From NCBI GenBank assembly GCA_016209245.1, contig JACQWN010000254.1:1-7136 (forward strand): 7,136 bases of DNA. The letters run 5' to 3'. Origin of the DNA: Bacteroidia bacterium. GTDB lineage: Bacteria > Bacteroidota > Bacteroidia > Bacteroidales > BM523. Under the pieces are notes generated by a model. That model saw only the letters and a list, made by a program, of their open reading frames with translations. It was not told the DNA's origin and did not search any database. Every line of letters begins with the position of its first letter. Position 1 is the stretch's first letter. Both the position numbers and the translations under genes were made by a program. This document shows, in pieces, positions 1 to 6,421 of the stretch.

Positions 1-567
1 CGAATAGAAGGTTATGTGAGTTGGTGGTGATTTTGTTTGTTCCACTTCCCTCAAACGAAAGGTTATCGCGAACAAATAAGCTCGAACGCGATTTGATGGA
101 GCCGTCAACATCAAGCTTTGCAGTTGGCGAAACTCCTATTCCGACATTGCCTGACGGAATTGTTGTCATATCATTACCAACCACTTGCCAGTCAGAGTCG
201 GGATGCAATAACTTCCAGTACCATCACCGAAAAATACTTCATTTGCCGAGCCTGAAAATGGCAATTGAAACAGTTTTCCTGTGTTGTCAAATAAAACAAA
301 CCCATTACCGCTTCATGTGAAAGGGTTTATTATAATATCCCCGTTTGAAGTTATTCTAAATCTTTCAAAACTATTTGTTTTAATAATAACATCATAGCTG
401 TTAGAAGTGCCAAAATAATTATTACCTGTAATGTTTCCATTTCCGTTTATACTCCAGAACTGAAAGTTTGCCTGTCCTTGTCCTTGCCCCTGTGCAAAAA
501 CATTTGCATAACCAAATATACAGGCAAATGAAAATACGTAAAATAGATTTTCAGTCAATTTTTTCAT
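1..567 (-). pseudogene. Secreted repeat-type surface protein, 5' part, broken by TGA and frameshift
   Basis: The gene starts at ATG 565-567. It begins with a signal peptide (MKKLTENLFYVF, hydrophobic core, then NVFAQ), followed by a short QGQGQGQ run and the pattern SINGNGNITGNNYFGT...ERFRITSNGDI. This pattern is usual at the start of large Bacteroidetes surface or adhesin-like proteins. An in-frame TGA at 313-315 follows NPFT. The same frame then continues with SGNGFVLFDNTGKLFQLPF to GDGT near 220. A missing base at about 215-222 moves the reading to another frame, which carries WKLLHPDSDWQVVGNDM, GNVGIGVSPTAKLDVDGSI and SFEGSGTNKI to the window edge. GNVGIG..PTAKLDV is typical of trimeric fibre-like repeat proteins, often with an endosialidase-type chaperone domain at the far C-terminus, which would lie outside. 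The family is inferred from sequence style and no enzyme function is visible. The lesions are seen directly; whether they are mutations or sequence errors is unknown. Confidence 0.72.
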
Positions 568-585
568 AATTTTATGTTTTTAATA

Positions 586-714
586 TTAATAATATTTTTT
601 AAACATAAGATAGACGCAAAGAAATAAAAAAGGTTGCTTAATCAACAGTAAGGGAGTGATGGCGGAATGTAGAAATCCGTCTGTGTTTTCTTTAAAGCAA
701 CCGTAACATCTCAT
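586..714 (-). pseudogene. Stub of a HipA-type kinase (HipT) gene
   Basis: ATG 712-714 overlaps the TGA of the upstream HipA N-terminal gene as ATGA, the usual arrangement for the Bacteroidetes split HipA pair. The frame begins MRCYGCFKENTDGF, matching the expected start of the kinase half: a Cys-x2-Cys pair, then an acidic, Asp-Phe-His-like segment. After roughly 13-17 codons the similarity stops. The frame runs through unrelated sequence to a stop at 586-588, giving 42 residues where a kinase of about 310-330 would be expected. No kinase motif follows, because the neighbouring surface protein gene begins at 567. I infer that the kinase was deleted when these sequences were joined. The identification rests on a short N-terminal match plus the overlap. 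Confidence 0.5.
617..645 (-). promoter_or_regulatory. Possible promoter for the surface protein gene
   Basis: On the minus strand TTG (643-645), an 18-nt spacer and TTTCTTTG (617-624) resemble the Bacteroidetes TTG/TAnnTTTG promoter, with one mismatch at the second base of the -7 box. It lies about 50 nt upstream of the ATG at 567, inside the end of the hipT stub frame. The support is weak. Confidence 0.3.
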
Positions 715-1037
715 AGTTTTTTGTCCTTAACCGTAACGGCACCAATAGTTTCGGTATGCGCAGTTCTTAATAATAAACTAAAGTGATCTTTCGGGTCTAT
801 TTTCAATATTCTGCATTGTACCTGTTTATTGGCTCCTTCCGATAGTATCCCGAAAAAGAACGGAAAAAGAGCACGGGATACATATTTTTTATCTGTTTTT
901 GGTAATGTCAGGCTGACCGGATAAGTCTCACTACTATTATAATAAGCATCGTCGTAAGTAAAAATATAGCCGTTTTTATTTTTCTGAAGCGTACCGGCAA
1001 AAATGTCGTTGACATATACATAACCTGTGTCGCTCAT
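711..1037 (-). CDS. HipA N-terminal domain protein (HipS-like), kinase partner missing
   Basis: This 108-residue protein matches the HipA N-terminal subdomain 1 (Couple_hipA type) along its whole length. It has a GYVYVNDIFAGTL opening, YDDAYYN, the PVSLTLP segment, LFPFFFGILSEG, and a closing LLLRTAHTETIGAVTV. In full-length HipA this domain precedes the Ser/Thr kinase that phosphorylates glutamyl-tRNA synthetase. In Bacteroidetes and in HipBST systems it is a separate small gene just before the kinase, and in HipBST the small protein acts as the antitoxin. Here the expected kinase gene starts by ATGA overlap but is only a stub, and no HTH regulator (hipB) lies upstream, where a DUF4143 ATPase gene sits instead. 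The start has an A-rich leader and no Shine-Dalgarno. The protein itself looks intact. Its present role is uncertain: it could be inert, or it could act on a kinase encoded elsewhere. Confidence 0.82.
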   Translation of the reverse strand: MSDTGYVYVNDIFAGTLQKNKNGYIFTYDDAYYNSSETYPVSLTLPKTDKKYVSRALFPFFFGILSEGANKQVQCRILKIDPKDHFSLLLRTAHTETIGAVTVKDKKL

Positions 1038-1069
1038 TTTTTAATATGTAATTAATTGCCTATTGCTTG

Positions 1070-1077
1070 CAAAAATA
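1070..1077 (-). promoter_or_regulatory. Possible -7 box upstream of the HipS-like gene
   Basis: The minus strand reads TATTTTTG, a full match to TAnnTTTG, 33 nt upstream of the ATG. No TTG lies at the usual 19-21 nt spacing, so this is only a half-site. Confidence 0.25.
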
Positions 1078-1104
1078 AATTAAAAATGCAAATTTTCTTT
1101 AAAA

Positions 1105-1120
1105 TCGGCAATATTTTGCC
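1105..1120 (-). terminator. Weak hairpin after the DUF4143 ATPase gene
   Basis: The minus strand has GGCAA-AATA-TTGCC (1107-1120) followed by GATTTT, 16 nt past the ATPase stop codon. A 5-bp stem with a short T run could be a weak intrinsic terminator separating this gene from the HipS-like gene. Confidence 0.3.
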
Positions 1121-1135
1121 TGTGGGTGTAAATAT

Positions 1136-2380
1136 TTAGCATCTAATTAAAAAAATATTTTTAGTTTCAATTCGAAGACCTTTATATTCAATAAAATCAG
1201 ATGTCGGATTTTTCATCATAACAACAGCGTTATTGATATTAAATTTGTTAGTGAATAAGAATAGATTCTGAAGTTCATTATTTTTCAATTCTGATTTGTA
1301 CTTAATCTCAATAGGGATAATTTTTTCATTACCGGTTTCAATAAAATCTACTTCATGCTTATATGCGTCTAACCAAAAAAAATTATAATCTTTCACAGAT
1401 AGAATCGCATTTTCTGCCATGCTTCCTTTTTGAACATTATCCGAAAGAGCAATACAAAAGGAAACTGAGGACAGATATACCCTTTTAAGTTTTTTCTCTG
1501 AAGAAAGTTGGTTTCTTGAGTAATTATATAATATTTTAATCAAAAATGATTGTTCTAATATTGAGATATATTTGCTAATAGTCTTGCTCGATATCTGCAA
1601 ATCGTTGCCTAAATTATCATAATTAAGGTAGTATCCAGGATTTTGCGCAATTATTTTAATAATTGAAAACAAAATTTCAGGATTTTCCACAGAAAACACC
1701 ATCGGAATATCTTCGTATATTATTTTTTTTATTATTGATGTCAGATATTGTCTTCGATCCGATTCAATCCTCATATTAATAGTTTCAATGAACTGATTTT
1801 GCCAGTAATTTTCATATTCTTTTTCTATTTCAAGTGTATATATTTCCCGATTTTTCAGAAGACTTTCTTTTTCCGAAAAAATCAGATATTCCTCAAAGCA
1901 TAAAGGCTTTATTAAAATAGAGAAAATTCTTCCGGCAAGACTTTCCTGCGTTTTTCTTTTAATAAACAGAGAGGTCGAACCAGAAATAAAAAATTTTAGT
2001 TCAGGATATAAATCAAAATATACTTTCAATTGCGATTGAAAATCATCTAACTTTTGAATTTCATCTAAAAAAATATAGATTTTTTTTTCTTTATAATTTA
2101 CCTTGGTCTGTCGGGAAAATTCAAATATTAAATCCTCTATGTTTATTTTATTTTCATCATACGTAAAGTACCATATTTGTAAAGGATCAATCTCTTTCTT
2201 TTTCAATTCATTAATAAGCTGAAAAAGTAAAGTGGTTTTACCGGTACGTCTTAAACCAACCAGTTCGGTTATTTGTTTTTTCTCTAAATGTTCGACTAAT
2301 ACCTCAAAATGTTTTCGTTTTTTGGGAAAAGGATAAAAATAATCAGATTCCCAATGTCTGTTATATTTTATTAAATTCAT
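1136..2380 (-). CDS. AAA ATPase with C-terminal DUF4143 (PD-(D/E)XK-like) domain
   Basis: This intact 414-residue protein has the usual length and layout of the AAA_14/DUF4143 family. Walker A is GLRRTGKTT (42-50), and Walker B is IYIFLDE (101-107) followed by IQKL. A sensor-like segment, FISGSTS (131-137), and a SLAGR box (147-151) follow. A winged-helix-like stretch at about 240-290 contains NLGNDLQISSKTISKYISIL. The C-terminal part has a degenerate nuclease core: E323, D345 in HEVDFIE and E358-x-K360 in PIEIKYK. Proteins of this family occur in many copies in Bacteroidetes and archaea. Their role is not established; DNA binding or a defence or mobile link has been suggested. There is no signal peptide, so it should be cytoplasmic. 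It lies 96 nt downstream of dsbD on the same strand, far enough for its own promoter. The family call is firm and the function unknown. Confidence 0.88.
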   Translation of the reverse strand: MNLIKYNRHWESDYFYPFPKKRKHFEVLVEHLEKKQITELVGLRRTGKTTLLFQLINELKKKEIDPLQIWYFTYDENKINIEDLIFEFSRQTKVNYKEKKIYIFLDEIQKLDDFQSQLKVYFDLYPELKFFISGSTSLFIKRKTQESLAGRIFSILIKPLCFEEYLIFSEKESLLKNREIYTLEIEKEYENYWQNQFIETINMRIESDRRQYLTSIIKKIIYEDIPMVFSVENPEILFSIIKIIAQNPGYYLNYDNLGNDLQISSKTISKYISILEQSFLIKILYNYSRNQLSSEKKLKRVYLSSVSFCIALSDNVQKGSMAENAILSVKDYNFFWLDAYKHEVDFIETGNEKIIPIEIKYKSELKNNELQNLFLFTNKFNINNAVVMMKNPTSDFIEYKGLRIETKNIFLIRC

Positions 2381-2404
2381 TGTAAGAAAATTTATATAAT
2401 ATCA

Positions 2405-2416
2405 GAATTATAATTC
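2405..2416. repeat. 12-bp perfect palindrome upstream of the DUF4143 ATPase start
   Basis: GAATTATAATTC is its own reverse complement and lies 25 nt upstream of the ATPase ATG. It could be an operator half-site pair or chance in AT-rich DNA. No second copy was noticed. Confidence 0.25.
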
Positions 2417-2441
2417 CCGTATTTTCATATTTTACAGGAAA

Positions 2442-2449
2442 CAAAAATA
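2442..2449 (-). promoter_or_regulatory. Possible -7 box of the DUF4143 ATPase gene
   Basis: The minus strand reads TATTTTTG, a TAnnTTTG match 61 nt upstream of the ATG at 2380. No well-spaced TTG is present. The same octamer occurs upstream of the HipS-like gene. Confidence 0.28.
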
Positions 2450-2476
2450 ATAAAAATAATCTGTATATGGTATAAA

Positions 2477-3829
2477 TCAAGAATGTCTCCGTTTAAATTG
2501 TTCAATTCCTTTATCAAGAAATTTAATAAATTCTTCAATATTAAGGTTATAACCATGCGGTGTAACGAGCAGGCGTTGTTTTACAGGAACATTTCCGTTA
2601 CAATCAAGCAGTGCATAATATGGAGCGCCGATTAAACCAAATTCGTTTTGCTGAAAAAAAGTGTTTTTTCTGCCCATGTCATTTATCGGACGCTTTAATC
2701 CGTTTTGAGCATCCGGCAATATCCATTCTTCTTCAGGAAGCGTGGTTCTGTCGTCGGTATATAAGGTAATAATAATATAATTTTCCCTGAGCATTTTAAG
2801 CACTCTCGAATCGGACCATACATTTGCCTCCATATCCTTGCACTTTGCACATCCATGACCTGTGAAATCGAGAAATACAGGTTTGTTTAATCGCTTTGCA
2901 CATTTTATTCCCTGCTTAAAATCAAAAAAACCTTCCAGGTTATAAGGTATATGAAGAAATTCGGAAAATTTTGGCGTTTCACATAAGGTTATTGATTTTT
3001 TATCAGGTGAATTGTATCCTGAAGTTTCTTTATTTATCGCCATAATGTTAAAATCGTGAGTTTCGATAGGTGGTAAAATGCTTGAAATAGCTTTTAAAGG
3101 AGCTCCGAACATGCCGGGGATTAAATAAACGACAAAAGTAAAAGTTAAAATAGCCATAACTAACCGTGCAACACCGATATGTTTGACATCGCTATCATGC
3201 GAGAATTTTAATTTGCCAAGTAAATAAAGTCCCATAAGAGTGAAAATTACTATCCAGAATGCGATATAAACTTCGCGGTCGAGTAAATTCCAATGATATA
3301 TCTGGTCAGGGATAATAAGAAATTTCATTCCAAGAGCAAGAATTACAAAACCTAAAACTACTTTTACTGAGTTCATCCAACCACCTGATTTGGGCAGCTT
3401 ATTTAACCACGAAGGGAAAAAAGCCAGCAGAGTAAATGGTATTGCAAATGCCAGAGAAAAGCCGAACATACCAATAACCGGACGTAGTATGGATCCCCTT
3501 GCTGCCTCTACCAGCAAACCGCCTATAATTGGCGCGGTGCAGGAGAATGAAACAAGCACCAAGGTCAGCGCCATAAAAAATGTACCGATAAGCCCGCCTT
3601 TATCTGCCTGCTGGTCCGATTTATTTACCAGCGATGACGGCAGCACTATTTCGAATAATCCGAAAAATGATGCTGCAAATAATACAAAAAGAAGAAAAAA
3701 TAAAAGATTAGGAATCCAATGTGTGCTGAGCCAATTTATAAAATCAGGTCCTAATAAAATAGCAATCAATATCCCAATAACAGTATAAATAAATATAATT
3801 GAAATACCATAAAAAATCGCCTTGAGTAA
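2477..3829 (-). CDS. DsbD C-terminal half (membrane domain plus thioredoxin)
   Basis: This frame is open from 3829, and its first ATG is at 3767-3769. Hydrophobic helices include IFYGISIIFIYTVIGILIAIL and NLLFFLLFVLFAASFFG. They are followed by the family landmark LPSSLVNKSDQQADKGGLIG and the membrane cysteine in LVSFSCTAPIIGG (codon 3539-3541). More helices run to about 3110. The C-terminal domain is thioredoxin-like, with PVFLDFTGHGCAKCKDME. Its CAKC pair has codons at 2849-2851 and 2840-2842. The usual DsbD closing region follows (ANVWSD, YTDDRTTLPEEEW, APYYALLD). Translation from an internal start would give a membrane thioredoxin lacking the first membrane cysteine of the family. Confidence 0.78.
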   Translation of the reverse strand, partial: LLKAIFYGISIIFIYTVIGILIAILLGPDFINWLSTHWIPNLLFFLLFVLFAASFFGLFEIVLPSSLVNKSDQQADKGGLIGTFFMALTLVLVSFSCTAPIIGGLLVEAARGSILRPVIGMFGFSLAFAIPFTLLAFFPSWLNKLPKSGGWMNSVKVVLGFVILALGMKFLIIPDQIYHWNLLDREVYIAFWIVIFTLMGLYLLGKLKFSHDSDVKHIGVARLVMAILTFTFVVYLIPGMFGAPLKAISSILPPIETHDFNIMAINKETSGYNSPDKKSITLCETPKFSEFLHIPYNLEGFFDFKQGIKCAKRLNKPVFLDFTGHGCAKCKDMEANVWSDSRVLKMLRENYIIITLYTDDRTTLPEEEWILPDAQNGLKRPINDMGRKNTFFQQNEFGLIGAPYYALLDCNGNVPVKQRLLVTPHGYNLNIEEFIKFLDKGIEQFKRRHS

Positions 3830-4547
3830 TCACTGCCAGCAAGCCCGAACCAAAAGCGATAATGAAAAACAGCCAAAGGTTATCCCCTGCATAATCCGCC
3901 TGCATCGGCTGAGTTCCGGAATTATCTGCAACCAGAATCTCGCCCGAATCAGATAATGCCGTTCCTGCTAAAACTGAGTCGTCGCTTAATATCTCTTGTA
4001 ATGAATCATTTGTAATGGAATCCGGATTTGAATTGCCGGCCATATCGGGCGAATTGGTTGTAAGCGTATTATTACCGGTCGAACCATGGTCTTTGCTCAA
4101 AGGCGGTAACATTATTTCAAATTCAAAATCCTCAGGTACGCATACACCTACATTGCATATCTGATATTCTATTCGTCCTGTAAGCCGTGTTTCTTTTTCT
4201 TTTAGTAATTTGATTTTTTGCTTAAAATTCGCTTCATGTTCCCAAAATACGGTTGTATCCTTGAAAACCGGCTCGTATTTCTTCTTTGTTTTGGTCAACT
4301 CAACGAAATCGCCGACTACCTTAAAATTTTTCGATTCATCAATAGAAAAAAACATGGGCATAGTACCGCCGGTAAATTGCGAGTATAAATCCCACTTATC
4401 TTCAATTCTTGCTTTGAATAATAACTCTGCTTCATTTCCGCTAGTGCTTTTTACTTGGCATTCCCAGATTACATGCCTTGGCTTTTGTGCAAAAACACAA
4501 TTAATTGATATAAGAATAAGCACAAATAAAAATCCAATCCGTCTCAT
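3744..4547 (-). CDS. DsbD N-terminal half (periplasmic domain, out-of-frame tail)
   Basis: The start is taken at ATG 4545-4547 (MRRIGFLFVLILISINCVFAQ), because the in-frame ATG at 4572-4574 overlaps the promoter -7 box and would precede the signal peptide. The mature part is a DsbD_N-type immunoglobulin-like domain (HVIWECQVKS ... DLYSQFT ... FWEHEANFKQKIKL). Its reactive cysteine pair is CNVGVC, codons at 4140-4157. A Ser/Asp/Asn-rich linker follows, then the first membrane helix (LWLFFIIAFGSGLLAVIT). The last 24 residues, from QGDFLWYF to the stop at 3744, are the wrong frame and match nothing expected. If made, this would be an exported domain with one helix and no membrane electron path. 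Confidence 0.75.
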   Translation of the reverse strand: MRRIGFLFVLILISINCVFAQKPRHVIWECQVKSTSGNEAELLFKARIEDKWDLYSQFTGGTMPMFFSIDESKNFKVVGDFVELTKTKKKYEPVFKDTTVFWEHEANFKQKIKLLKEKETRLTGRIEYQICNVGVCVPEDFEFEIMLPPLSKDHGSTGNNTLTTNSPDMAGNSNPDSITNDSLQEILSDDSVLAGTALSDSGEILVADNSGTQPMQADYAGDNLWLFFIIAFGSGLLAVITQGDFLWYFNYIYLYCYWDIDCYFIRT

Positions 4548-4571
4548 TGTATTAATAGTTTGATATTTGTG

Positions 4572-4579
4572 CAAATATA
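4572..4579 (-). promoter_or_regulatory. dsbD promoter -7 box
   Basis: The minus strand reads TATATTTG, a full TAnnTTTG match 24 nt upstream of the chosen dsbD ATG at 4547. This position supports that start over the upstream in-frame ATG at 4574. No clear TTG -33 element is seen. Confidence 0.45.
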
Positions 4580-4613
4580 TAAATATTTCATCGTTATACT
4601 TTAGGCGGTATAA

Positions 4614-4648
4614 TTTTGTGATTTTTTAAAAAAAATTATGTATCTTTG
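4614..4648 (+). promoter_or_regulatory. Bacteroidetes-type promoter of the AAA/PD-(D/E)XK gene
   Basis: TTTTG (4614-4618), a 22-nt spacer and TATCTTTG (4641-4648) fit the phylum's primary sigma consensus. The inferred start near 4655 leaves a leader of about 57 nt before the ATG at 4712. The -7 box lies back to back with that of dsbD, about 60 bp apart. Confidence 0.6.
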
Positions 4649-4711
4649 TAGAAAATAATGTAAATCATTAAGAATTTTAAAACTAAAATCAAACTTTGTA
4701 AAACATATTGA

Positions 4712-6289
4712 ATGAAAAAAAAATTTAATGATACAGGGCTATGTGTTGCAAACAAACACTATATGGTTGATACAAGTCCTCAAATTAAAAAAATTTTTAC
4801 TGACTTAATTAAACACGGTGAATATTTTACTATCAACCGTGCAAGACAATTTGGTAAAACAACAACAATATCATTACTTTCTGAGTTTTTGTCTAAAAAA
4901 GATGACTATTTTATAATAGAAACAAGCTTTGAAGGTATTGGTGATGAGATTTTTAATAATCAAAAAGAATTTTCACAACATATTGTTGAAATTTTATCTG
5001 ATGAACTTGAAAAACAGGAAGTAAATCTAAATTATGATTTTAAAGCAGAGATAAAAAAAATTAAAATATTAAAAGAATTATCAAAAATAATAACCAAATA
5101 TGCTAAATTATTAAATAAGAAAATAGTTTTTATAATTGATGAAGTTGACAAATCGTCTAATAATCAATTATTTTTAAGTTTTCTCGGTATGTTACGAGAT
5201 AAATATTTATTACAGAACAGAGGAAAAGATTATACATTCCACTCAGTAATACTTGCCGGAGTGCATGATGTTAAAACAATAAAATTAAATATCCGTGATG
5301 GTAAAGAAGCAAAACTAAACAGCCCATGGAATATTGCTGTTGATTTTGATATAGATTTAAGTTTTAAACCTGAACAAATTGTTACAATGCTTGATGATTA
5401 TACACAAGATACAGGCGTTAAAATGACCAATAAAAAAGCAATATCAGAAAAATTATATTATTACACTTCAGGCTATCCGTATCTTGTAAGTAAGCTCTGC
5501 AAATTTATTGACGAAAAAATAATCACAGAACGAAAAGACAAAAACTGGATAATTGAAGATGTTGAGAGCGCTTATAAATTAATTATCGCTCCTGATTATC
5601 AAACAACATTATTTGATAGCATGTTCAAAAACCTGCAAGGCTATAAAGAGTTACACGAAACTGTTAAATTTATAGTTATGGGGGGACTATCATTAAGCTA
5701 TGATACTTATGACCCGATAGTAAACTTTGGAAAAATTTATGGAATTTTTAAAAATGACAATGGAATTTGTAAAATACATAACAGAATTTTTGAGCAGCGG
5801 ATTTATAGTTACTTTATAACAAAAACCATAAGAGAAAATGCCATGAAACAACCAAATTTTCATCCTGATTTTTATTATAAGGAAGAACTTAACTTAAAAT
5901 TTATTTTGCAAAGATTTCAGCAATTCATGAAAGAAAACTATTCTTATAAAGATGAAAAATTTATTGAACGCAAAGGGAGATTATTATTTCTTTCATTTCT
6001 TAAACCTATAATAAACCGTAAAGGTTATGAATTTAAAGAGCCAACTGTTGCAGACGAGCGAAGGATGGATATTGTAATAACTTATAACGAAAAGCGTTAT
6101 GTAACTGAACTTAAAATCTGGCGAGGACCGAAATATCATAACAAAGGCTTACAACAACTTAGCGATTATCTCGATATGTATTCTCTGAAACAAGGATACT
6201 TACTGATTTACGATTTTAATAAAAACAAAAAATATAAACAGGAACAAATTAAAATTAAAAATAAAAATATTTTTGCAGTCTGGGTATAA
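4712..6289 (+). CDS. AAA-ATPase-like protein with C-terminal PD-(D/E)XK nuclease-type domain
   Basis: This intact 525-residue protein belongs to the large Bacteroidetes family with an AAA-ATPase_like N-terminus. Its opening (FNDTGLCVANKHYMVD, then GEYFTINRARQFGKTTT) is diagnostic. The P-loop is the family's altered form: R43-x-R45-Q-F-G48-K49-T50, with Arg where a classical Walker A has Gly. Walker B is IVFIIDEVD (138-146). A helical middle part includes YTSGYPYLVSKLC (251-263), usual for STAND-like ATPases. The C-terminal domain has a nuclease-like core: D453 in RRMDIVI and E466-x-K468 in YVTELKIW. GLQQLSDYLDMY (479-490) follows, and then GYLLIYDF. There is no signal peptide, so it should be cytoplasmic. 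The biological role of the family is unknown; multi-copy, sporadic occurrence suggests a defence or mobile-element link. Transcribed away from dsbD by its own promoter, it appears monocistronic. Codons are very AT-rich. Confidence 0.88.
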   Translation: MKKKFNDTGLCVANKHYMVDTSPQIKKIFTDLIKHGEYFTINRARQFGKTTTISLLSEFLSKKDDYFIIETSFEGIGDEIFNNQKEFSQHIVEILSDELEKQEVNLNYDFKAEIKKIKILKELSKIITKYAKLLNKKIVFIIDEVDKSSNNQLFLSFLGMLRDKYLLQNRGKDYTFHSVILAGVHDVKTIKLNIRDGKEAKLNSPWNIAVDFDIDLSFKPEQIVTMLDDYTQDTGVKMTNKKAISEKLYYYTSGYPYLVSKLCKFIDEKIITERKDKNWIIEDVESAYKLIIAPDYQTTLFDSMFKNLQGYKELHETVKFIVMGGLSLSYDTYDPIVNFGKIYGIFKNDNGICKIHNRIFEQRIYSYFITKTIRENAMKQPNFHPDFYYKEELNLKFILQRFQQFMKENYSYKDEKFIERKGRLLFLSFLKPIINRKGYEFKEPTVADERRMDIVITYNEKRYVTELKIWRGPKYHNKGLQQLSDYLDMYSLKQGYLLIYDFNKNKKYKQEQIKIKNKNIFAVWV

Positions 6290-6300
6290 CTTTATATACC
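6283..6300. terminator. Small hairpin at the convergent gene ends
   Basis: GGTATA (6283-6288), a 6-nt loop and TATACC (6295-6300) form a 6-bp stem that includes part of the plus-strand stop codon. No strong T run follows on either strand, so termination activity is doubtful. Confidence 0.22.
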
Positions 6301-6411
6301 AATCAGTTTTCGTAATCTTAATCCATACTTTTGCGCTTTATTGATGACTTTCGGCTTGTCTTTATCTTTTCATTCATACATGCGGTAGTAATCTTCATAG
6401 TAATAATAGTT
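6292..6411 (-). pseudogene. Possible gene-tail remnant, interrupted by TGA
   Basis: One minus-strand frame reads NYYYYEDYYRMYE, a TGA at 6370-6372, then KDKDKPKVINKAQKYG and LRLRKLIGI before a TAA at 6292-6294. The Tyr-rich, then Lys-rich composition looks like a C-terminal tail; Tyr-rich tails occur for example on bacterial polysaccharide tyrosine kinases, but I cannot name a family. No protein-like sequence extends further upstream in this frame. An overlapping 26-codon frame from the ATG at 6395-6397 is an alternative. It may be non-coding. Confidence 0.22.
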
Positions 6412-6421
6412 TAATACAGTG

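Larger units (their letters stand above)
2477..4547 (-). pseudogene. dsbD: dsbD, thiol:disulfide interchange protein, with internal deletion and frameshift
   Basis: DsbD moves electrons from cytoplasmic thioredoxin across the inner membrane to periplasmic or outer-facing thiol proteins. Three cysteine pairs do this: one in the N-terminal periplasmic domain, one in the membrane domain and one in a C-terminal thioredoxin domain. All three domains are here in order, but in two reading frames. The upstream frame reads LWLFFIIAFGSGLLAVIT and then leaves the family. The downstream frame resumes at KAIFYGISIIFIYTVIG. The junction is at about 3820-3827. In homologues the stretch between these points holds PCVFPMIP..TVSFF and a basic loop of about 25 residues, so the lesion is a deletion of very roughly 75-80 nt that is not a multiple of three. 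The first membrane cysteine is therefore lost, and even readthrough should not restore normal activity. The remaining sequence is well kept, so the event is recent or is an assembly fault. Confidence 0.85.

Noticed and set aside
21..320. Plus-strand open frame of 99 codons
   Set aside because: It is the antisense shadow of the surface protein gene, whose minus-strand frames give recognisable sequence.
3390..3788. Plus-strand open frame of 132 codons
   Set aside because: It lies opposite the dsbD membrane region; its composition is not protein-like and it has no promoter.
3815..3829. Programmed frameshift joining the two dsbD halves
   Set aside because: A T-rich run follows the junction, but a shift alone would not restore the missing residues with the cysteine motif, so a deletion is the simpler reading.
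4210..4563. Plus-strand open frame of 117 codons
   Set aside because: It is antisense to the DsbD N-terminal domain, which is clearly the real coding strand.
6263..6274. AAAAATATTTTT palindrome as a terminator
   Set aside because: It is A/T only, lies inside the coding sequence and is expected by chance in such DNA.
313..6372. TGA read as an amino acid (both TGAs, at 313-315 and 6370-6372, could sit where Gly codons would fit)
   Set aside because: dsbD and the HipS-like gene end naturally at TGA (the latter as an ATGA overlap), frameshifts and a TAG also occur, and the gene content is Bacteroidetes, where TGA is a stop.
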